64,000 bases of DNA from Geosiphon pyriformis (Eukaryota > Glomeromycota > Glomeromycetes > Archaeosporales > Geosiphonaceae): positions 210,939 to 274,938 of the forward strand of contig JAAOMT010000197.1 of NCBI GenBank assembly GCA_016748015.1, given 5' to 3'. Position numbers and translations under genes: made by a program. The notes under the pieces were generated by a model that was given only the letters and a program-made list of their open reading frames with translations, was not told the origin of the DNA and ran no database searches. Shown here piece after piece: positions 56,510 to 64,000 of the stretch (within the stretch, counting starts at the first letter, position 1; each line of letters opens with the position of its first letter).

Positions 56510-58376
56510 ATGAGTACCTATGATAAGTATGAGAGTCCTTTAACTTCGCGGTACGCTTCCGCCGAAATGGCCAAGCTCTTTTCTTCCGCTACACGCTTTT
56601 ACACTTGGCGGAAACTTTGGCTCAATTTGGCTATAGCCGAGAAAGAATTAGGTTTGGTTGGGATCACTGACGAAGCCATCGAAGAAATGAAAACGCAACT
56701 GGTAAAAAAGCTTATACAACTTGAAATCTATCAAAATATCCAATTTTACAATGTTTAAATCATTTATGAAAAAACCAACTAAACACTCCCGCACTCGTCC
56801 AGATTTTGAACGCTGCGGATTTTGAGACGGCTGCTGTTGAAGAAAAGAAAAGACGTCATGATGTAATGGCTCACGTGCACGCTTTTGGTTTAGTTGCTCC
56901 AAAAGCTGCTGGAATAATACATCTTGGAGCCACTAGTTGCTATGTTACCGATAATGGTGACTTGATTATATTGCGGGACGCTTTGGATTTGGTTATTGAA
57001 AAAATAGTTCGTGTAATCGATTGCTTGGCCAGATTTTCAAATGAGTTCAAGGATTTGGCTACTTTGGGATTTACGCATTTTCAACCGGCACAGTTAACCA
57101 CCGTTGGGAAGCGGGCCACCTTGTGGATTCAGGTTTGAAACCGATTTGTGCTCAATCTTAATTATTCTCAAACTTCAATGCGAAAAATCGTTTAGTTTAT
57201 TCTGATAAGATTGAATGCTCACAGGCATGTTATAGGAGCTTCTCTGGGATCTACGAAATATATCGCGTGCACGCGATGACCTTGGATTTCGTGGCGTGAA
57301 AGGTACTACCGGTACTCAGGCATCCTTTCTAACTTTGTTTGAAGGCGATCATAAAAAAGTAAGCTTTCACATAGCTAAATTCTTTTGAGAATAATTTCAA
57401 AATGGCTATTCTGGTTTTGAATTATCTTAAAGGTGGAGGCATTAGATCGGCGCGTTACTGAACTCTCCGGTTTCAAGCAAACATATCCCGTGACAGGACA
57501 AACTTACTCACGTAAAGTTGACGTTGATGTCCTGAACACCTTAAGTTCCTTCGGTGCTACAGCCCACAAAGTAGCTACTGATATCCGCCTTTTAGCAAGT
57601 CTCAAAGAGATCGAAGAACCCTTTGAGAAAGATCAAATAGGTAGCTCAGCTATGGCTTACAAGAGAAATCCAATGCGTTGTGAGCGTATATGTAGCTTGG
57701 CAAGACATTTGATGATCTTGTCACAAGATGCGTTAATGACAAGTAGCGTCCAATGGCTTGAACGCACGCTGGATGACAGGTAAGATCTACCCAACACCTT
57801 GTTTTTGAACTTTTTTGGAGCTAAAATGTTTAAAAACTTGTGATTAGCGCCAACCGAAGAATCTCCTTACCAGAGGCTTTTCTCACAGCAGACATTTTAT
57901 TGACTACTTTACAAAACGTTTCGGAAGGGCTAGTCGTGTATCCTAAAGTCATCGCTCGCCATATCGCACAAGAATTACCATTTATGGCAACTGAGAATAT
58001 TATCATGGCTATTGTCAAAAAAGGCGGCGATAGACAAATTTGTCATGAGGAGATTCGTGTGCTGAGTCACCAAGCTGCTCGCAAGGTTAAGGTGGAAGGT
58101 GGAGAAAATGATTTGATTGAACGAATTAAGAAAACAGAATATTTTCAACTTATTTGGGAAGAGGTAAACTAAGCCTTTTTAGTGAGAATTTATTCTAAAG
58201 TTCATTTCCCTCACTTTTTTTTGGATTTGAAGCTTGATAGTTTGTTGGATCCCAAGAGCTTTATCGGTCGCGCACCACAACAGGTTGATCAATTCTTGGC
58301 TGAGCATGTTTATCCGGCACTGAGGCCATATCAAAACCTCTTAAGTGTAGAAAAGCAAGCTATACTTAATGTTTAA
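56510..58376 (+). CDS. ADE13: Adenylosuccinate lyase
   Basis: Six phase-consistent exons (56510-56701, 56803-57132, 57236-57358, 57433-57779, 57848-58163, 58233-58376) give 483 aa, the family length. The enzyme acts twice in purine synthesis, splitting SAICAR and adenylosuccinate. Visible motifs are the N-terminal [54 protein letters not shown] and the fumarase/lyase signature [17 protein letters not shown]. The general-acid histidine (THFQPAQ) and the catalytic-loop serine (GSSAM) are present. The C-terminal domain ends [16 protein letters not shown]. Confidence 0.96.
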
Positions 58377-58485
58377 GGATGTGGTAAGCTCAAATTCAAC
58401 ATCTTTGTTTTAATAAACCTCTAAATGATAATGATGAATGATTTTGCACGTCAGTCAAGAATGCTTACATGTTGACCAAATTAAT

Positions 58486-58623
58486 CTATACCCAAATTTC
58501 TGAACGTTTAAATCGCTTCAATATGGAAACAGCTTGCTTTTTGTTTTTATAATTCTCATAATATCGTTTTCTTAATCCCTCAGAGCACTTGGCTTCTGGA
58601 TCTATGAACTTGAAGTTCTGCAT
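58486..58623 (-). CDS. Small ORF, 45 aa, unknown function
   Basis: An ATG at 58623 opens a 45-codon frame with MQNFKFIDPEAKCSEGL... and a strongly basic second half (RKRYYENYKNKK, LKRFKRSEIW). Its composition is unlike the A/T-driven frames around it. An AG precedes codon 3 (TTATGCAG), so it could be a terminal exon instead. It sits between the 3' ends of ADE13 and the Fta4-like gene. No family is recognised; a basic mitochondrial or ribosomal small protein is conceivable. Confidence 0.35.
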   Translation of the reverse strand: MQNFKFIDPEAKCSEGLRKRYYENYKNKKQAVSILKRFKRSEIWV

Positions 58624-58739
58624 AATTTCCGTGCGCGTCACGCGTCATTACCTCAAATACTCTTGTTAACAAGCCACAGTCCAGGTAAATTCCGCATAAT
58701 CTCTCAATCGACTTTTGTGCAATTTAAAAAAGAAAGAAA

Positions 58740-60175
58740 TTATGTCATCGAGTCTTGTTGGAGCCTTTTAACAAGGTCAATGGCCCCATTGCTTGGGAAC
58801 TGGTCTTCCACTTTTCCAATGATTTTAAAATTTAATTAATGCTAGATCCATATATAGACAAATGTTGAAGCAAATTAAAATCACTCACCATCTTCTCCAG
58901 ATGATTGCAAATCTCTTTCAACTTTTTTCCGACACAACAACTCATGATTTTTTTCCAAGGTCATTAATAATTTCGGCACTAAATTAAAAACCAATTTAAT
59001 GTCATAAAAAATTTACAAACCATAATAATTAAAATTACGTACTTAAAAGACGCATCTTGTTTATCTCGGTGACCAGAGGACCGCTGCGGGAGGGCAGGTT
59101 TTGTTGGATCGCGTGCCTGTTACTTAAAGGACGTAGCTGATCGTGTAGAGCCTAGTGTTATAAAATTTAACATTATCATAAACTGGGACAGCACAGAAGA
59201 TTGATTAATAAAGCGAACTAAATTTTTAGATAGGTTTGTCCCTTATAATACTCATGTTTTTGTTTCGTGATCCGGTACTTCTCTTGAAGGTTAATGACGC
59301 GTTTGTGAAGTTGAGAATACCTTGCGGTGTTGACAACCAAATCGCATTTTTCAGAATTGAGTGGGTTTTTGTAAGAGATTAACAAAGAGATGTTTTAATT
59401 TCACCTGTCAAGAGTCGTTTTGTCATACTTTAAGGGATTCTTACTGTCATCTGGCCATTCTGAAGGGAGCGATTGGATCCAGCTACCAAGTTGGAATCCC
59501 AAAGTTAAATGTTAAGATCTTGTACAGATAATTCAAACTTACATTCAGAAAATCATACTATGCAATAACGTGACAAGATTCTTCATTTGACGACGTGAGT
59601 TTATTATTTCCTTTAACTATTATACGACTGTCCAACTCTTCTTTCATATATTCCTCGTGTACTAGAGCAACGCGGTTAAGTAATTGACCAACACCTTGGT
59701 GACTAAAAGTCTCTAAACATTGTTTTCGAACCCTAGTGTTTACTATGAGTTTGTAATAAAGGTTGAAATTTATACAGTTGACAGTATTAAAAGGAATGGT
59801 TTTGCAATTATAAAATTTGTGAGATTGTCAACGAGGGAAACGCAAAAAAGTAAAAAGCCAGATAGATAATCAGAGAACTTTTATGATAACGAGAATGACT
59901 TTTTTTTACATACACTCAAATAAAACGTCCTTAATAACGGAAGGAGGTATCTTCTGGCGACGAGCGCTTGTTTTCGTCGTTAGATCTTTTGCTGATGGTT
60001 TAAACTCTTGCCGGAACAATGAAATTTGAGCTTCTATAAAGTCTCTTGTGGTTAGATAATCGAAAGGCTTGACACTTTGGGGAGTTGGAGCTGGTACCAA
60101 TCTCATATTAGTCCTGCTATTCTTGGATGGTTGTGATTTATCGTTGCGTGTTATCAACGCGTTTTGTGTTAGCAT
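58740..60175 (-). CDS. Fta4/CENP-U-like kinetochore protein
   Basis: The first exon (start 60175) reads LTTRDFIEAQISLFRQEFKPSA and IPPSVIKDVLFE. Following short exons read RVRKQCLETFSHQGVGQLLN, ELDSRIIVKG, LPSEWPDDSKNPLKYDKTTLDR, KCDLVVNTARYSQLHKRV with EKYRIT, LVTEINKMRL and ELLCRKKVERDLQSSGEDG. The last exon reads VEDQFPSNGAIDLVKRLQQ, stopping at 58740. The FI-x-AQ opening, the PP-x-V-x-DVL motif, the S-x-WPDD segment and the C-terminal coiled coil fit the Fta4 family, the fungal CENP-U relative of the inner kinetochore CCAN/COMA complex. An upstream first exon is possible because an AG (GCCGCAG) directly precedes the start region. Confidence 0.6.
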
Positions 60176-60401
60176 TGTATTCTGCGGCAAACTTCAAAAA
60201 TGTTGAATTTACCAATTAAAACTAAGACATATAGGGGATATAGGTTAGATCCCATAAACCCATAAATTCTAGCAAACATTAAAAATTCATGGTGATCCTG
60301 AATAATGTACAATTCTGCCAAGTTCAAAACATGGCAATCAATACAAAAAAATACTCGAAAACCAATATCTCTCATCAGGAAAATTAATAGAAATTTATGC
60401 G
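60176..60401. promoter_or_regulatory. Divergent intergenic region: Fta4-like / pseudouridine enzyme
   Basis: A short gap between divergent genes. The true first exon of the plus-strand gene may start here or just after; both 5' ends are uncertain. Confidence 0.35.
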
Positions 60402-63400
60402 ATGAATATCCGACGATGGTCTACTTTCAAATATTTCCAATATAAAGATTCATAAATCTCTTGATCTATAAATAATTGAATTCTTTGTTCATTTCTAATT
60501 TTCTTGCATCAAAAAGTTTCAATACCGTGATTTAACAGCAACATCATCATCCTCATTCAGACCATTTACCAATTGGTGCCGTGGACTGTTAAGCTCAGAT
60601 ACGACGAGAACATCTCAAAAATTAAACCAATTTGAAAACGGAATTTTCAAATTTAGTTCAGAAGTCGCAGAAGCATTAGCCGCTAATCTGCCTGTGGTAG
60701 CTCTTGAATCAACCATTATAAGTCATGGTACTTGGGATTAAAGCATCATACGATTGGGATTCTTTCATTAAGATTTTTTATTATATATTTAAGCAATTCT
60801 AAATTTCATAAGGAATGCCATTTCCGCAAAATTTGGAAACGGCTCTAGTAGTAGAGAGCATTGTGCGTGAGAATGGTAGTGTCCCTGCAACGATCGCTGT
60901 GCTAGACGGTAAAATCAACGTAGGTGAGTGAATTTAAGCTTGATTTTTATTTTCAGATTAAAATTGGGCATTTAACCTTAGCAAAAGTTAGTATCTATAC
61001 TAAAATCCATCATTTTTGATAACAGGTTTAACATTAGAAGGATTGGAGAAACTTGCCAAATTGGGAAATAAAGCGAAGAAATGCTCTCGACGTGATCTTG
61101 CTGTTGTTATGGCACAGGTTGTTCTATCAAATCAGATTTATAGCATCTGGTTTGTGAGTTTGAAATAATTAAATTAATGACTATACTTAAAGGGTCTTAC
61201 TGGAGCTACGACGGTTTCGGGGACAATGGTGATTGCACATCGGGCTGGAATCAAAATATTCGTTACCGGAGGTAATTCTACGATTGATTTATGGAAACCC
61301 AGACTGATTATATTTTTTGTGTCACATGAGGATTCTGAAGCCCATGGGTGGTGATTTTAATCTCGTGTCCAAATGGCATCGTTCACCCCAACTCTAAACT
61401 TCGTCGGGTACTGGATTAGCACTTTCCAAGAAATTTATATCAGTTTTAAATCGCCGAGTCTGATTTCAACCGTCCGCATAATTTGATATCAAACCGGAAT
61501 TACGTTTTGGACGACGATGAGGCCCAAAAGGGATTTCACAAGCCATTGGCTCATTTTTTGTTTAAATATATTTTTATCTCTTTATTTCTTTCCAGGTATT
61601 GGGGGAGTACATCGAGATGGCGAAAATAGTAAGTGTACTCAACTATTTTTCTCGTTCTGGTTATTTTGCCCACTATAAAATGATCGATTTTTTCCTTAAA
61701 AAAAATTCTAATTCTTACCCTTAGCGATGGATATAAGCGCAGATTTGACTGAGTTGGGTAAAACTCCAGTGGCGGTCATATGCGCTGGGGTTAAATCTAT
61801 ATTGAGTATTGAAAAAACTTTGGAATACCTTGTAATCTCCTTTGCCTCCTAGATTGATCATTTCAATTTCTTGATGAATTCAGTCCAATTTTATTAATAA
61901 TTCTAGGAGACACAAGGTGTAACCGTAACTACCTTTGGAGAGCGTCCTGATTTTCCGGCTTTCTTTACATCTAAGAGTGGATTCATGGTAACTCTAGAAT
62001 TTCCCTTCGTTGTATTAACACAAGTTTTTAGGAGGAAGGGGCGAGTCACTCCAAGATTTTATTTTACTATAATATGTTCTATTGTCGAATAAAATTTTGA
62101 ATATTCATATCTTAAAAAAGAGTCCATCATACATGCGAACTGTGGATGAGTGCGCTGCATTGATACGTATGTTTGACATCTTTTTTGTTATTTTTCACTT
62201 TTAATTGGTAAAAGAAATTTATATCTTGGATTAACTGAGTTTTGTTTCACGGTAGATTCAAATTTTCAACTCCAACTTCAAAGTGGAATAGTTATTGCTG
62301 TGCCAATCCCTGAGCAAGATTCCGCTGATGCAAAAATAATACAACAAGCTATTGATAATGCATTAGTTGAGGCAAGGTATTAGATGATGATTTATAACTT
62401 GAAATTTTTTTCGCCCATGTCTATTTCATGTTGAACTTGTATCATTTTTGTTTGTCGACTCGATCATTGACTTTAAGAGATCAAAAAATTTATGGAAAAG
62501 ACGTGACACCATATTTGCTACAACGAATCAGCGAAGAAACGAAAGGAGCTTCTTTAAACTCAAGTACACAGAATAATAGGAATATGGCAAGTTTGACTCT
62601 TGGGCAACATTTTCCTAAGATACATTTTTTTATTTCTTATAGATATCGCACTCGTGAAAAACAATGCGCGAATTGGAAGCCTGATTGCCAAATCTTTCAC
62701 CAAGATTGGTACTGTTGAAAAAACCGATGTTTACAAACAGGGGCGGGTAGATAGTTACCAGTTTTTATGAAAAAAAGAGTGAATTATTGCTTGGTAAATA
62801 GTGGAAAAAGTGGAAAAATAGTAACTTCTTATTATTTGTGAATCATCCAAAAGTCCTCCAATAGGGCAACGACGATAGTTGATGCTTCCCAGTTACAAGG
62901 CTTAAAATATGAAGGCTCACAACAACTTGATCCCGATTTGCCTCAGAGCAAAGTATAGCACCCTTCCAGTGTTGATTCCCTCTCTCACTTTAACCTTCAT
63001 CAAAACTAACCCACTTTTTATATTTTCAAAGTTACTGATAATAGGCGGTATTTCCATGGATATCATTTCCACATTTTACTCTTCTCTGACTACAGGGGGT
63101 TCTCCAAGTCACTCTTCAACATTTGATCTTTCACCTTATTTTCACACATCATCCCCGGGAACGGTGCAATACTCTCTTGGTGGTGTGGCACGAAATATTG
63201 CCGAGACGGCGCACCGATTAAGTGTTGCCCCGATTTTCGTCTCGATTGTTGGTCGAGATTGGGCAGGAAGATGGCTGTTAGAAAAAATGCAGGAAATCGG
63301 AATGGTATTCTGTCAAAACATAATTGCGAATGAACCTTCTTTCAAAATAAAAGTTCTTTGATAATTTGACATAAGTTTAATGTAGGAAACGGCAGGAATA

Positions 63401-64000
63401 CAGATCTGCGACACAAAACGAACAGCCGTATATAACGCGCTTCATAACGCTGACGGACAATTGATCTGTGCTGTCGCGGATATGGATTGTTTCGCGGCAA
63501 TCTCAACACAGCAAGTACTTAACCTACATTGTTTTTCCGAACTTTGATAAAATTCTTCAATCAGGAGAACTATTCATCTATCATATTCTACTTTTTAATA
63601 ATGACGATTAAAATCATAGGTTTCAAATCTCATCAAAAAGAATCCACCAAATTTGGTTTGTTTCGATGGAAACATTTCGACTGAATGTATTAAGACAATA
63701 ATAGAAACATGTGCAAGTTTGAGAATTCCAGGTTTGTTTGATTTATTTATTATTCTCTCAACTCTTTTAGAACGACCTATTTCTCAACGGTACACCAATT
63801 TACAAAATCAAAAAAGCTTTCTTTGAACCGACATCCATCCCGAAATCTTTAAAATTATTTACCGAAGGCGACTCTCTCTTCACCTCACTTCTTGCCTCAC
63901 AGACACTACGTTACATTTCACCAAATCAATATGAACTTTCTGCAATGTATAAAGAGGCAGAATCACGTGGACTTTTTGATGGTGAATGGTTTCGTCAAAT
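60402..64000 (+). CDS. Bifunctional pseudouridine-5'-phosphate glycosidase / pseudouridine kinase, partial
   Basis: The N-terminal half is a PsuG/IndA glycosidase: [134 protein letters not shown]. The C-terminal half is a PfkB-family kinase: [52 protein letters not shown] and [10 protein letters not shown]. It is cut by the window edge before the ATP-anion-hole motif. Kinase plus glycosidase turn pseudouridine into uracil and ribose 5-phosphate. The first confirmed coding piece precedes 60727; an ATG at 60402 (MNIRRW, presequence-like) could not be joined in phase, so the start is open. Confidence 0.88.

Noticed and set aside
1-64000. CRISPR array, bacterial operon, prophage or toxin-antitoxin system.
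   Set aside because: The window is intron-rich eukaryotic DNA; the only regular repeats are microsatellites and a short decayed tandem array.

Overview
This 64 kb window is nuclear DNA of a fungus, most likely an arbuscular mycorrhizal fungus (Glomeromycotina, Rhizophagus-like). That placement is inference: the base composition is very A+T-rich, genes are cut by many 45-150 nt GT-AG introns, near-pure A/T blocks separate gene groups, and the retroelement reading frames near the left end look like the gag and dUTPase-type proteins abundant in that group. It is ordinary eukaryotic gene space: no operons, no CRISPR arrays and no rRNA genes were seen. Many genes form closely spaced divergent pairs.

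Layout. 1-2.8 kb: degraded LTR-type retroelement pieces on the minus strand, a tandem repeat and a 64-A tract. 3.3-10.8 kb: eIF4E-2 (+), a 46-codon small ORF (+), cytochrome c (-), an HMG-box protein (+), ATP synthase gamma (-) and ribosomal protein eL20 (+). 11.1-15.8 kb: the ER-stress sensor IRE1 (-) and a Dap1/PGRMC haem protein (+). 17.3-24.2 kb: complex I 49 kDa subunit (+), a SnoaL-like relic, sterol C-24(28) reductase ERG4 (-) and an ataxin-10 homologue (-). 24.8-31.8 kb: RIB7 (-), NAA38 (+), mitochondrial ferredoxin YAH1 (-) and an Integrator INTS13/Asunder homologue (+). 34.4-37.6 kb: SPT4 (-) and a CNH-domain protein (+). 38.9-47 kb: thymine DNA glycosylase, a Myb/SANT protein and a Num1/Mcp5-type cortical PH protein (all -). 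48.7-52.7 kb: an unrecognised multi-exon small gene (-), a MAPKK (+) and PYM (-). 54.4-64 kb: geranylgeranyltransferase I beta (+), adenylosuccinate lyase (+), a small ORF (-), an Fta4/CENP-U-like kinetochore gene (-) and a fused pseudouridine-5'-phosphate glycosidase/kinase running off the right end (+).

Most gene models were rebuilt by hand from codon phase and splice signals. Where exon coordinates are listed, the phases sum to an open frame except where stated. Function calls come from recognising protein families by eye; no search was run. The most useful second looks are the small or hidden genes, the cytochrome c intron without an AG acceptor, the possible extra 3' exons of the ferredoxin gene, the Integrator subunit, the pseudouridine fusion enzyme, and the repeated 17-mer marking retroelement ends.
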